64,000 bases of DNA from Gammaproteobacteria bacterium (GCA_030748435.1 JASMLZ010000095.1:1-64000), one strand, 5' to 3'; counted from the first letter of the stretch, positions 1 to 8,951 are shown. Made by a program: numbers and translations. Notes: a model not told the origin generated them from the letters alone.

Positions 1-135
1 CTTTACACGAGCCGGTATTTTGTTATGTGACAAGGCAAAAACGCACGCAAAGAGGGAGTTTATATATGATAAATGACCGATTGAGTCCGTTTTTAACGCC
101 GTCACAGGACAAAATAACTATCGTGCAAAGGTCTC
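1..135. other. Left edge, no supported gene
   Basis: This stretch lies beyond the 3' end of folE. An ATG at 66 is preceded by GGGAG, but the reading frame runs antisense into folE and its product looks like no protein family. I see no feature I can support. Confidence 0.4.
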
Positions 136-678
136 TTAAGAAGTTATCAGGGTTAGGAACTCGGCCCGGGTGCGAGCATCTTCACGCATCTTGCCAAGCA
201 GTACAGAAGTCTTCATATTGGCATTCTGTTTTTGTACGCCACGCATCATCATACACATATGTTGTGCTTCAATCACCACGCCCACACCTTTGGCATCGGT
301 TACATCCATAATGGTGTCAGCTATTTGTTTAGTCATATTTTCCTGAATTTGCAAACGACGAGCAAACATATCCACAATACGAGCCACTTTGGATAGGCCC
401 AACACCTTGCCTGAAGGCAGGTAGGCAACGTGGCACTTGCCAATAAATGGCAGTAGATGATGTTCGCATAAAGAATAGAGCTCGATATCTTTAACAATGA
501 CCATTTCTTCGTTATCGGAAGGGAAGAGGGCACCGTTGATCACTTCATCCAGATTTTTTGTATAGCCATTATTGAGGAATTGAAAGGCTTTGGCAGCGCG
601 CTTGGGTGTATCTTTTAGTCCTGGGCGGTCCAGATCTTCACCAATGGCTGCGATGATTTTTGCAAATGCTTGTTCCAT
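136..678 (-). CDS. folE: GTP cyclohydrolase I
   Basis: Converts GTP to 7,8-dihydroneopterin triphosphate, the first step of tetrahydrofolate synthesis (and a possible source of queuosine precursors) in the cytoplasm. The 180-residue product has the CEHHLLPF motif at 71-78 and a second cysteine at 142 (MCMMMRG), giving the zinc ligands Cys71, His74 and Cys142 expected of type I enzymes. The length fits the compact bacterial form. An open frame extends 13 codons further upstream, but the ATG at 678 is preceded by AGGAAC at normal spacing and begins the conserved sequence, so I use it. It stands alone on the minus strand. The family call is secure. Confidence 0.95.
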   Translation of the reverse strand: MEQAFAKIIAAIGEDLDRPGLKDTPKRAAKAFQFLNNGYTKNLDEVINGALFPSDNEEMVIVKDIELYSLCEHHLLPFIGKCHVAYLPSGKVLGLSKVARIVDMFARRLQIQENMTKQIADTIMDVTDAKGVGVVIEAQHMCMMMRGVQKQNANMKTSVLLGKMREDARTRAEFLTLITS

Positions 679-782
679 GATTGTTCCTGAAAAAAATCCT
701 CGAAATGAGGGCCGCACAATACTTTAACTGACACCAAAGGTAAAGGTTAGACCTGTGGTTTTGGTTTTTTTATATAATCTTT

Positions 783-864
783 GGTCGGGTTTTAACCCGA
801 CAAGGTCGGACTGATGCCCAAAGTAGTCGTTACGCTCACGGGGCAGGCTGAGTCCGACCTACAG
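783..864 (+). repeat. REP-like intergenic repeat, copy A
   Basis: An 82-bp double hairpin. The first is GTCGGGTT-TT-AACCCGAC (784-801); the second has perfect 10-bp outer arms AGGTCGGACT (803-812) and AGTCCGACCT (851-860). A nearly identical copy lies at 30519-30600 and diverged copies lie at 10421, 40734 and 42978. A short related dyad (TCGGGTTTAATCCGA, about 888-902) overlaps the stop codon of the next gene. Confidence 0.85.
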
Positions 865-893
865 TCCAGCCGGTAGAGTTGCATGGATCGGGT

Positions 894-1466
894 TTAATCC
901 GACTCTTTGACCGGTTTTTTTAATAGTACATAAATAGCACCGGTTCCGCCATCACGGGGTTGGGCTGAACAAAAGGCCATCACGTCATTGACCTGACGTA
1001 ACCAGTGATTGACGTGGGATTTGATCGGTGCTGTACCAATATTCTGCAGATTCCCTTGTTCATCTCTATAGCCGCTACCGGCTTTACCGTGCACGATTAG
1101 AATACATCGCACATGGTGTTGCCGTGCTATTTGCAGAGCTTGCCATACTTTGTCACGCGCGTTTTCGATACTATAACCATGCAGATCAATATTGTGTGCC
1201 GGGCTAAAATGACCTTGTTGCAGCCGCCTGCGGGTGGCCCGATCAAGTCCTGATCGATAGTATTCAAGTTTTTCCTCCGAGCCTATTAATGCCAAACCCT
1301 CATCGCCTAATGCTGCAGCTTGCTTGGCAATAGCCGTGGCAGAGGCCCGACGTAAAGCCAGGTTAGCGGGGTCTTTAACAGAGGTTTGAGAGCTATATTT
1401 GCGACCCGAATGTTTAAGGCGCGTTACATCTCCTACCAGAGCACTAAAATCATCATCGTTGGACAT
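894..1466 (-). CDS. Smr-domain protein (SmrA/SmrB-like nuclease family)
   Basis: The 190-residue product has a basic, poorly conserved first half and a C-terminal Smr (small MutS-related) domain: DLHG at 94-97, VHGK at 125-128 and GGTGA at 173-177. Smr domains of this type are nucleic-acid endonucleases; SmrB of E. coli cuts mRNA at collided ribosomes. It lies divergent from prmB, the neighbourhood where enteric smrB occurs, although the domain sequence (long insert after VHGK, GGTGAIYV ending) resembles SmrA more. I therefore assign no symbol. The C-terminal codons overlap a REP-like dyad, so the protein tail may be repeat-derived. Confidence 0.85.
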   Translation of the reverse strand: MSNDDDFSALVGDVTRLKHSGRKYSSQTSVKDPANLALRRASATAIAKQAAALGDEGLALIGSEEKLEYYRSGLDRATRRRLQQGHFSPAHNIDLHGYSIENARDKVWQALQIARQHHVRCILIVHGKAGSGYRDEQGNLQNIGTAPIKSHVNHWLRQVNDVMAFCSAQPRDGGTGAIYVLLKKPVKESD

Positions 1467-1694
1467 AGTTTACAAAGTTTTAACATGACACTGACATAAT
1501 GGTAACGAGACTAAGCATAGCTTACAATGGCGAAATTTTTCATGGCGTTAAATTAAGCGCTGTATATAAGGATTAGGGTACCTCTGCAAAGTTATTTATT
1601 GTCAGGGCATAGTGACGTGGTAAGAAATTGCTGTGCTCGCAAAGACGGCTTTATAAATTTTTCAGACCTGCCTTAATGGTGGTTAGGAGACGAT

Positions 1695-2612
1695 ATGACA
1701 CTAAGTTTGGAACAGGCCATCAAAAATACGGAACAGGCGTTGCTGGATGGGCAGGTATTTTTTGGTCATGGCACAGACAACGCATGGGATGAGGCGGTGT
1801 TTTTGACTTTGGGAGCCTGCGAATTGCCACTGGATAGTGGCAGTGATGTGTTGGGTATGGCGCTCAGTGCGGCGCAACAAAAGCAGTTGGAACACTGGTT
1901 GATCATGCGTATAGAGAAGCGTAAACCTCTGGCTTATCTATTGGGTTACACCTGGTTTGCCGGGGTGCAGTTTGCTGTGGCAGAGGAGGTGATCATCCCG
2001 CGTTCGCCAATTGCCGAGTTGATTGTTACCCATTTTGCACCAGTGCTGAAAGTGCAGCCCCAGCGGGCCTTGGATATATGTTGTGGCAGTGGCTGTATTG
2101 GCATTGCCATGGCTTTACAGATGGATATTGAGCAGGTAGATATGGTGGATATATCGCCACCTGCCTTGGCCTTGGCTGAACAAAATATTGCCATGTATCA
2201 ATTACAGGATCGAGTAAAACTTTATGCTTCTAATGTATATAACAGTTTGCCGGTGGATGCGCGTTACGACTTGATAGTCAGCAATCCTCCTTATGTTGAT
2301 GCCAAAGACTTTGCTGCCATGCCTGCAGAATTTGGTCATGAGCCGGAACTGGCTTTGGTGTCGGGTGATGATGGTTTGGCGCTTACTGCTACCATCCTTG
2401 CTGAAGCAGCTGATTGGCTGACTGAAAATGGATTACTGGTAGTTGAAGTGGGCAATAGTGAGCTTGCCCTGCAAGCACAATTACCAGAAGTACCTTTTGT
2501 CTGGTTGGATCTGGCTAACGGCGGTAATGGCATTTTTTGTTTAACCGCCGCGCAATGCCGTCAGTGGCAAGCGTGTTTTATAGACTGGCGTCAAGCTAAA
2601 TTGGTGGTTTAA
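1695..2612 (+). CDS. prmB: Ribosomal protein uL3 N5-glutamine methyltransferase
   Basis: Methylates the side-chain amide of a glutamine in ribosomal protein L3, using SAM, in the cytoplasm. The 305-residue product has the PrmB signature IPRSPIAELI (101-110), a SAM-binding loop DICCGSGCIG (127-136) and the catalytic NPPY (197-200) shared by PrmB, PrmC and HemK. PrmC is excluded by the PRSPI motif and by the aroC neighbour, which is the usual prmB context. The start is supported by AGGAGA at 1685-1690. Confidence 0.95.
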   Translation: MTLSLEQAIKNTEQALLDGQVFFGHGTDNAWDEAVFLTLGACELPLDSGSDVLGMALSAAQQKQLEHWLIMRIEKRKPLAYLLGYTWFAGVQFAVAEEVIIPRSPIAELIVTHFAPVLKVQPQRALDICCGSGCIGIAMALQMDIEQVDMVDISPPALALAEQNIAMYQLQDRVKLYASNVYNSLPVDARYDLIVSNPPYVDAKDFAAMPAEFGHEPELALVSGDDGLALTATILAEAADWLTENGLLVVEVGNSELALQAQLPEVPFVWLDLANGGNGIFCLTAAQCRQWQACFIDWRQAKLVV

Positions 2613-2626
2613 CCGACTTACGGCGG

Positions 2627-2656
2627 CTGACAGACTCAGCCTTGATCAGTTATAAT
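2627..2656 (+). promoter_or_regulatory. Candidate sigma-70 promoter for aroC
   Basis: A -35 box CTGACA (2627-2632, five of six consensus bases), an 18-bp spacer and a perfect -10 TATAAT (2651-2656) lie in the 107-bp gap before aroC. This would let aroC, and perhaps tupABC, be transcribed independently of prmB. Confidence 0.5.
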
Positions 2657-2719
2657 TTGGCATCTGTTGGGGCTGGTGGCATAAATCAGCACAAATCAGC
2701 TTAATGAATAGGAAACACT

Positions 2720-3802
2720 ATGGCCGGTAATACTTTTGGTAAACTATTTACGGTGACGACGTTTGGTGAAAGCCACGGTCCTGCAATAGGCGCCATTGTT
2801 GATGGTTGTCCTGCTGGTGTACCACTTACTGAGGCTGATTTGCAGGTTGATTTGGATCGCCGTAAGCCAGGCACTTCAAGGCACACAACCCAACGCCGTG
2901 AAGATGATAGAGTGACTATCATGTCTGGCGTGTTTGAAGGTTTGACTACTGGTACGCCTATTGGTCTGTTGATTGAAAATACTGATCAGCGATCGAAAGA
3001 TTACGGTAATATTAAAGATCAGTTTCGACCAGCGCATGCCGATTATACCTATATGCATAAGTATGGTATTCGCGATCACCGTGGTGGTGGTCGTTCATCA
3101 GCCCGTGAAACGGCTATGCGCGTTGCTGCTGGCGCTATTGCCAAGAAGTTTTTGGCACAGCAGGGTATTGAAATTTATGGATTTTTATCTCAGTTGGGGC
3201 CTATTGAATTAGCTTGTCCAGAGCCGGCGACCGTGAATCATAATGCCTTCTTCTGTGGCCAGCCCGAAAAGGTTTCTGAACTGGCTGAGTTTATGGATGC
3301 GCTGCGTAAGTCTGGTGATTCCATAGGGGCTGCCGTAACTGTGATTGCCACCGGTGTACCACCGGGTTTGGGCGAACCTGTGTTTGATCGTCTGGATGCC
3401 GAGTTGGCCCATGGTTTGATGAGTATTAATGCGGTCAAAGGCGTGGAAATTGGTGCAGGTTTTGATTCTGTGCAGCAGCGTGGTACTGAACATCGTGACG
3501 AAATGACCCCAGCAGGGTTTCTGTCCAATCATGCCGGGGGTATTTTGGGTGGCATTAGCAGTGGTCAGGATATTGTTGCTCGCCTGGCCCTGAAGCCAAC
3601 TTCCAGTTTGCATTTGCCGGGTAAATCCATAGATATTCATGGTGAACCGGTAGAAGTTGTCACTAAAGGGCGACATGATCCCTGTGTCGGTATTCGCGCC
3701 ACACCCATTGCTGAGGCAATGGTAGCTATAACTGTTATGGATCACTTTTTGCGTCAGCGTGGGCAGCATGGTTGCCAACCACATGATGTGCCCCGAATTT
3801 AG
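2720..3802 (+). CDS. aroC: Chorismate synthase
   Basis: Last step of the shikimate pathway: eliminates phosphate from EPSP to give chorismate, needing reduced FMN. The 360-residue product shows the family signatures [18 protein letters not shown] (residues 14-31) and [13 protein letters not shown] (about 120-132), and its length is standard. It follows prmB, as in many gammaproteobacteria. A long open frame on the opposite strand is a coding shadow. The tungstate genes begin 18 bp downstream on the same strand, but no functional link is obvious. Confidence 0.97.
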   Translation: MAGNTFGKLFTVTTFGESHGPAIGAIVDGCPAGVPLTEADLQVDLDRRKPGTSRHTTQRREDDRVTIMSGVFEGLTTGTPIGLLIENTDQRSKDYGNIKDQFRPAHADYTYMHKYGIRDHRGGGRSSARETAMRVAAGAIAKKFLAQQGIEIYGFLSQLGPIELACPEPATVNHNAFFCGQPEKVSELAEFMDALRKSGDSIGAAVTVIATGVPPGLGEPVFDRLDAELAHGLMSINAVKGVEIGAGFDSVQQRGTEHRDEMTPAGFLSNHAGGILGGISSGQDIVARLALKPTSSLHLPGKSIDIHGEPVEVVTKGRHDPCVGIRATPIAEAMVAITVMDHFLRQRGQHGCQPHDVPRI

Positions 3803-3820
3803 TTAACAGAGCTTAATATA

Positions 3821-4618
3821 ATGAGAAACTGGTTTATAGCTTCCGCTCTTGCCATTTTTCTTTGCTTGCCTGTGCAGGCAGACACTATACGTCTGGCTAC
3901 CACGACCAGTACCTATAATTCGGGCTTGTTGGATTATTTGTTAAAGCAATTTCAGCAGGCGAGTCAAATTGAAGTACAGGTTATTGCGGTAGGAACGGGT
4001 AAAGCCTTGCGTATGGGGCAAAATGGTGATGTGGATCTAGTCATGACCCATGCCCCTGCTGCCGAAGCGGCATTTGTGGCTGCTGGTTATGGTGTGGAAC
4101 CTCTGGGTGTGATGCATAATGACTTTATTATTGTCGGCCCCCAGGATGATCCTGCGCACTTGCATTGGTTGCATGATGTAGGAGAGGGATTACAGGCTGT
4201 GGCGGATGCAGAGCAGCGTTTCTTGTCTCGTGGGGACGACTCCGGCACTCACAAGAAAGAATTGCAATTATGGCAAAGTATTGCCGCCGAAGCTGGTTTT
4301 TCCGGTTATATGGAATCTGGACGAGGCATGGGGCATACCCTGCAAATGGCTTCCGAATTACAAGCATATACGTTGACGGATCGTGGAACCTGGTTGGCTA
4401 TGCACGGTAAGTTGGACCTGAAAATTGTGTTGCAGGCCGATCCTCTGCTACTTAACCCTTATCAAGTAATACTGGTTAATCCGCAGCGCCATCCCCATGT
4501 TAAAGCCGCACTTGGCCGACGTTTTCAACAATGGTTAATAAGTCCTGCCGGACAGGCGGCTATTGCAGCCTTCCGCATTGACGGTGAAGTGTTGTTTGTA
4601 CCTTCGGCAGATAAGTAG
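3821..4618 (+). CDS. tupA: Tungstate ABC transporter, substrate-binding protein
   Basis: Periplasmic oxyanion-binding protein delivering tungstate to the TupB/TupC importer. The first 20 residues form a Sec signal peptide ending VQA, followed by the family motif RLATTTSTYNSGLL. Further in are VMTHAPAAE, GVMHNDFIIVGP and DDSGTHKKEL, characteristic of TupA/WtpA-like proteins and distinct from ModA or sulfate binders. It is the first gene of a three-gene unit. Specificity for tungstate over molybdate is inferred from family resemblance only. Confidence 0.88.
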   Translation: MRNWFIASALAIFLCLPVQADTIRLATTTSTYNSGLLDYLLKQFQQASQIEVQVIAVGTGKALRMGQNGDVDLVMTHAPAAEAAFVAAGYGVEPLGVMHNDFIIVGPQDDPAHLHWLHDVGEGLQAVADAEQRFLSRGDDSGTHKKELQLWQSIAAEAGFSGYMESGRGMGHTLQMASELQAYTLTDRGTWLAMHGKLDLKIVLQADPLLLNPYQVILVNPQRHPHVKAALGRRFQQWLISPAGQAAIAAFRIDGEVLFVPSADK

Positions 4619-4628
4619 AGACTAAACG

Positions 4629-5339
4629 ATGACAGAACTATGGCAGACCTTATTGCAAGCCATATCGCAGTTGGCCAGTGGGGATGAACACTTGTGGGGC
4701 ATTGTGGGCGTGTCATTTAGCGTTTCCCTATCGGCCTTACTCATTGCCTTGTTACCTGCCATAAGTTTGGGGTTTATTCTGGCCTACTATCGCTTTGCGG
4801 GGCGCTGGGTAGCCATTAGTATACTGAATAGTTTATTGGCTGTGCCCACGGTCGTAGTGGGTTTGGTGCTCTATATGTTGTTGTCCCGGGCCGGACCACT
4901 GGGTGATTATCATTTGTTGTTTACCCAGCCCGCTATGGTTATTGGACAGATTTTATTATGCTTCCCGTTACTTGTTGCCATGAGTTTAAGTGCCTTTCAG
5001 GCAGCTGATCAGCGCGTGCTGGAAACGGCTCGTACACTGGGCGCCAGCCGTTGGCAGGCCTTTAGGACCTTATTGTTTGAGGTGCGCTTTGCTCTAATGG
5101 CGGCAGTGGTGACAGCGTTTGGTCGCATTATTGCTGAAGTTGGTTGTGCCATGATGGTAGGTGGCAATATTTTGCATTACACCCGTAATATTACCACTGC
5201 TATTGCTTTGGAAACCGGCAAAGGTGAGTTTGTGCAAGGGGTGGCACTGGGTATTGTGTTACTGAGCTTGTCTTTATTTATGAATGTTACCTTGGCTTGG
5301 ATGCAGAGCAATAGCCGGGTTTTAAGGCAGGTATCTTAA
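4629..5339 (+). CDS. tupB: Tungstate ABC transporter, permease
   Basis: A 236-residue inner-membrane protein with about five to six hydrophobic segments. It carries the EAA loop that docks the ATPase (ARTLGASRWQAFRTLLF, near residues 136-152) and the following IIAEVGCAMMVGGN typical of TupB. It starts 10 bp after tupA, and its stop codon overlaps the tupC start by one base (TAATG), so translation is probably coupled. Confidence 0.88.
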   Translation: MTELWQTLLQAISQLASGDEHLWGIVGVSFSVSLSALLIALLPAISLGFILAYYRFAGRWVAISILNSLLAVPTVVVGLVLYMLLSRAGPLGDYHLLFTQPAMVIGQILLCFPLLVAMSLSAFQAADQRVLETARTLGASRWQAFRTLLFEVRFALMAAVVTAFGRIIAEVGCAMMVGGNILHYTRNITTAIALETGKGEFVQGVALGIVLLSLSLFMNVTLAWMQSNSRVLRQVS

Positions 5340-5962
5340 TGCGTTTGCGATTATCCAATATTCACCAGAGCTTTGCTGGGCAAACGCTGTTTACGATTCC
5401 CAGTTTAACTCTAGAGAGTGGTTTGGCGGTGCATTTGCATGGAGCTAATGGCAGTGGTAAATCGACTTTGATGAAGATTATTGCAGGTTTACAAAGGCCC
5501 ACTTTGGGCAGGGTAGAGCGATTGTTTGAGGTATCTGAGAAGGATAATCGTCAAGCAGTGATCTATTTGCATCAACAAGCATACCTGTTTGATACCCATG
5601 TGCGTGCTAATGTCGAATATGGTCTTAAACTACGTGGTGAAAGGAATCCTGCTAAAGTTGATGAGGCCTTGGCCTGGGCTCATCTGGAACAAATTCAACA
5701 TCGTGCCGCACACCATCTATCTGGTGGCGAGCGTCAGCGCCTGGCTTTAGCCCGGGCTTTGGTATTGGACCCGCAGATTGTTCTTTTGGATGAACCTGGC
5801 AGCAACCTGGATATGACTTCTATGGAACGTATTCGGCAGATGCTAGCTGAATTGCGTGACAAGGGCACCGGTTACGTATTAGCCAGTCATCAGCAAAATT
5901 TACTGAGCCAAGACTGCGATCATAATTGGTATTTACGGCAGGGACAACTGGTGGCTGAATAG
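5339..5962 (+). CDS. tupC: Tungstate ABC transporter, ATPase
   Basis: The 207-residue ATPase has Walker A GANGSGKST (35-43), a Q-loop around HQQAYLF (78-84), the ABC signature LSGGE (127-131), Walker B IVLLDEP (147-153) and a switch histidine in ASHQQ. It is shorter than many importer ATPases because it lacks the C-terminal regulatory (MOP/TOBE) extension found in ModC. Last gene of the tup unit. Confidence 0.88.
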   Translation: MRLRLSNIHQSFAGQTLFTIPSLTLESGLAVHLHGANGSGKSTLMKIIAGLQRPTLGRVERLFEVSEKDNRQAVIYLHQQAYLFDTHVRANVEYGLKLRGERNPAKVDEALAWAHLEQIQHRAAHHLSGGERQRLALARALVLDPQIVLLDEPGSNLDMTSMERIRQMLAELRDKGTGYVLASHQQNLLSQDCDHNWYLRQGQLVAE

Positions 5963-6057
5963 CCACTGCTAGTACACCGGTTATAGTTACTAAATGATTT
6001 GGTGGACTAGCTCATCGCAGTAAGGCTTTATTGGTGATGGTAAATATGCTTGGCGTA

Positions 6058-6696
6058 CTAATGGCGGCGCGGTTTATGGCCTTTTTTACTACTAAAATTC
6101 TGGTTGGCTGGCCCTTTGGGCTTGTCAACAGGCACTCTAAATAACAAGAAAAGATCTTGCACTAATTCCGGAATTTGCTCACATAACTGCTGACAGAGGT
6201 TGGGCTGGTTGCGCAGTTCAGCCAGTTCCTGATCTGCGTCCAGATTAGCCGCCAGCATAAAGGGTAACAGGCTCTCGGCAACGGCAGTTTCATGTTGACT
6301 AAACCAGGCTTCTTCCTGACTAAATACCACTTCCATAAAACCTTGAGCCCAGTATTCCAGCAGGCAGTCACCTTCTTCGTCTAATTCCAGAGTCAGGTCG
6401 CAAGGTAGTTCGATGCCACTATCTGATTCCAGACAACTGCGAATGTAGTTGTTTTCTATACGCATCAAATCTAGCATTTCCGGCTCAAGATGGCTGGCGT
6501 TAGACTGGGGGTTTTCCGCCAGTACATGAGTCATCCATGTATTTTCAGACATAGGCTCAGGGCTAATATTGAGTGCACAGAGGTAGCCATGCAGAGCGAT
6601 ATAATCGAGGGCTTCTTCTTTAACCTTTGCGGATAATAGGTAGGTGTCCAGTTGCTCGAGTTGTTCATCACTTAGGGGTTCGCAAGCATAGGGCAT
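6058..6696 (-). CDS. UPF0149/YecA-like family protein
   Basis: A 212-residue acidic cytoplasmic protein. The opening PLSDEQLEQLDTYLLS followed by LDYIALHGYLCAL resembles the all-helical UPF0149 (YgfB/YecA) family, where the segment after LD is followed by a small-residue-rich helix. The tail is basic (SSKKGHKPRRH) and lacks the SEC-C zinc motif seen in true YecA. The open frame can begin at a TTG five codons earlier; I chose the ATG at 6696. Function unknown in this family, apart from YgfB regulatory roles in Pseudomonas. Confidence 0.6.
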   Translation of the reverse strand: MPYACEPLSDEQLEQLDTYLLSAKVKEEALDYIALHGYLCALNISPEPMSENTWMTHVLAENPQSNASHLEPEMLDLMRIENNYIRSCLESDSGIELPCDLTLELDEEGDCLLEYWAQGFMEVVFSQEEAWFSQHETAVAESLLPFMLAANLDADQELAELRNQPNLCQQLCEQIPELVQDLFLLFRVPVDKPKGPANQNFSSKKGHKPRRH

Positions 6697-6753
6697 GGCC
6701 AAAAATCTCAAGGTTGTTAATAATGACGGCTATTGTAACGCAATTTGCATTAT

Positions 6754-6995
6754 CCTAAAAACCTCAGTTGATCGCTTATATCTTGCGTAAGGTGTTGAAA
6801 TACCATTAACATGGCCAGCTATTCGATTCACCCTGTTGGTGAATTCAAAAACGCTACACTGTTTTGCGCTGGATCCAAAACCAAAAACCAGCCTTGCCGC
6901 TCTTGCCAAGGGCTACAGCCATTGCCTGCTAGCGGCGCCTTGTTTTGCGGCCCTGTCTGTCAACACAAATTCTGTGTTCAACTGAGGTTTTTAGG
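6754..6995 (+). mobile_element. MITE-like element, copy 1 (242 bp)
   Basis: The element begins CCTAAAAACCTCAGTTGA and ends with its exact reverse complement, a perfect 18-bp terminal inverted repeat. Both sides are flanked by ATTAT (6749-6753 and 6996-7000), a possible 5-bp target duplication. A second copy in the same orientation lies at 41902-42142, by eye roughly 80-85% identical, with the first 38 bases the same. It encodes no transposase; an internal 70-codon frame is not conserved. An internal hairpin ATTCACC-GGTGAAT occurs near 6833-6851. It fills most of the 355-bp gap between the UPF0149 gene and recQ. Confidence 0.8.
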
Positions 6996-7051
6996 ATTAT
7001 TTGGGCATTGCCTGATGACATAAGTGCCAGGCTTTAGGATAATAGCGCGCC

Positions 7052-8854
7052 ATGTACGACAACCCCCAACACCTGTTACACAGTATTTTTGGCTACGAAC
7101 AATTTCGTGGCCAACAAGCTGAAATTATTGAGCATCTGCTGGCTGGTGGTGATGCCTTGGTACTGATGCCTACTGGCGGCGGCAAGTCCTTGTGCTATCA
7201 GATTCCCGCCATACTGCGTTCTGGTATGGGTGTGGTTATTTCACCTTTGATCGCTTTAATGCAGGATCAGGTGATGGCTTTGCAACAGCTAGGGGTTAAG
7301 GCTCAGGCCTTGCATTCAGGTATGGATTGGCAGGCGCAACAGCAGGTTGAGCAACAGGTTGCCAATGGTGAGTTGCAATTGTTGTATGTTTCCCCCGAGC
7401 GCTTTCTGACGCCGCGTAATATGGCGTTGCTAAAGGCGGCGAAAATTAGCCTTTTGGCTATTGATGAGGCTCATTGTGTGTCGCAATGGGGGCATGATTT
7501 TCGCCCTGAATATCTACAACTAGACTGTCTAAAACAACACTTTCCCCATGTGCCCAGAGTAGCTCTGACAGCCACGGCAGATGGGCCAACTCAGGCTGAA
7601 ATGCTGAAACGGCTGCATTTGCAGCGGGCCGAGCAATTTATTAGTAGCTTTGACCGGCCTAATATTCGTTATCGTATTTTGCAAAAGCAACAGGGTAAAC
7701 AGCAGCTATTACGTTTTATTCAATCTCAACATCAAGACAGTGCGGGGATTATATATTGCGGATCACGTAAGAAGGTAGATGAATTAGCTCACTGGTTAAG
7801 TCAATCTGGTATACCAGCTCTGCCTTATCATGCCGGCATGAGTGCTGACCATCGTAGTCAAAACCAAGCCCGCTTTCTGCAGCAGGAGGGGCTGGTGATG
7901 GTCGCGACTATAGCCTTTGGTATGGGTATTGATAAACCGAATGTGCGCTTTGTGGCGCATATGGATTTACCGAAAAGCATTGAATCCTATTATCAGGAGA
8001 CCGGCCGCGCCGGACGCGATGGTCTTCCGGCTGATGCCTGGATGATCTATGGCTTGCAGGATGTGGTATGGCTACGCCAGCGGTTAATGGATTCAGCTAT
8101 GGATGAGGCCATTAAACGCTCTGAACAGGCCAAGCTTGATGCTATGTTGGGTTTATGCGAAGTGACCAGTTGTCGGCGTCAGAGTCTATTGGCTTATTTT
8201 GGTGAAAAACTCGAACAGACCTGTGGCAACTGTGACAATTGCTTAGAGCCGGTGGCCACCTTCGATGGCACGGAAGTGGCTCGTAAAGCCTTATCTTGTG
8301 TGTATCGCAGTGGTCAGCGCTTTGGGGTTAGTCATTTGGTGGATATTCTGCTGGGCAAACCGACAGACAAGGTGAAGCAGTCAGGCCATGATCGGCTCAG
8401 CACCTTTGCTATAGGTCAAGAACTGGACCAGAAGCAATGGCGCTCGGTATTTCGCCAATTATTGGCACAAGGTTATATCGCCAGTGACCCGGCTACCTAT
8501 GGTGGTATTAAGTTAATGCCAGAGTGTCGTGCTTTGTTAAAAGGTGAGCAATCTTTGCAGTTGCGTCTGGATCGCAAGGTGTCTAGTAAAAGCGGTAGGA
8601 AACAGCGTACACCAGTGCCTGTGGCTGACCTTGGCCTGTGGCAGGCTTTGCGTGAGCAGCGCATGGCTCTGGCCCAAGAGCAGGCTGTACCGCCCTATGT
8701 TATTTTTAGTGATGCTACCTTGTTGGCTATGATAGAGAGCAAACCACAAAACCTTTTACAAATGAGTCATGTGCCCGGTGTCGGTGAGAAAAAACTGGAT
8801 CGCTATGGCGAGACTTTTGTAGCGGTAATTACTGCCGCTGTTGCAGACAAGTGA
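7052..8854 (+). CDS. recQ: ATP-dependent DNA helicase RecQ
   Basis: A 3'-5' superfamily 2 helicase acting in recombination and stalled-fork repair. The 600-residue product contains Walker A TGGGKS (41-46), the DEAH box (138-141), the RecQ aromatic-rich loop HCVSQWGHDFRPEY directly after it, and the late helicase motif QETGRAGRDG. The RQC region has a zinc-binding cysteine set (CEVTSC...CGNCDNC), and the C-terminal 80 residues form an HRDC domain. Domain order and length match E. coli RecQ. The nearest Shine-Dalgarno-like AGGA is about 13 bases upstream, a little far. Confidence 0.96.
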   Translation: MYDNPQHLLHSIFGYEQFRGQQAEIIEHLLAGGDALVLMPTGGGKSLCYQIPAILRSGMGVVISPLIALMQDQVMALQQLGVKAQALHSGMDWQAQQQVEQQVANGELQLLYVSPERFLTPRNMALLKAAKISLLAIDEAHCVSQWGHDFRPEYLQLDCLKQHFPHVPRVALTATADGPTQAEMLKRLHLQRAEQFISSFDRPNIRYRILQKQQGKQQLLRFIQSQHQDSAGIIYCGSRKKVDELAHWLSQSGIPALPYHAGMSADHRSQNQARFLQQEGLVMVATIAFGMGIDKPNVRFVAHMDLPKSIESYYQETGRAGRDGLPADAWMIYGLQDVVWLRQRLMDSAMDEAIKRSEQAKLDAMLGLCEVTSCRRQSLLAYFGEKLEQTCGNCDNCLEPVATFDGTEVARKALSCVYRSGQRFGVSHLVDILLGKPTDKVKQSGHDRLSTFAIGQELDQKQWRSVFRQLLAQGYIASDPATYGGIKLMPECRALLKGEQSLQLRLDRKVSSKSGRKQRTPVPVADLGLWQALREQRMALAQEQAVPPYVIFSDATLLAMIESKPQNLLQMSHVPGVGEKKLDRYGETFVAVITAAVADK

Positions 8855-8891
8855 GCGAATTTAGAGTCTGTCTGCAGGTCTTCTAACGGTG

Positions 8892-8919
8892 ACTGTTAAC
8901 AGTAAAACTGTGCTAGAAT
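8892..8919 (+). promoter_or_regulatory. Candidate promoter with 12-bp dyad before the DUF2058 gene
   Basis: An extended -10 element TGCTAGAAT (8911-8919) lies 33 bases upstream of the start codon. It is preceded by the perfect palindrome ACTGTTAACAGT (8892-8903) where a -35 box would sit; no good -35 hexamer is visible. The dyad could be an operator. Confidence 0.35.
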
Positions 8920-8951
8920 TGCGCCCAAATGAGATAACCCGAATACAACCC

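Noticed and set aside
27-311. Open frame of 94 codons at the left edge, with a GGGAG before an internal ATG at 66
   Set aside because: Most of it is antisense to folE, and the product has low-quality composition with no family resemblance.
3209-3784. 191-codon open frame antisense to aroC
   Set aside because: It mirrors a well-conserved gene; its product (Thr/His/Gln-rich) looks like a shadow, with no supporting ribosome-binding site.
6811-7023. 70-codon frame within the MITE-like element
   Set aside because: The second copy of the element does not keep the frame, so it is not a conserved protein.
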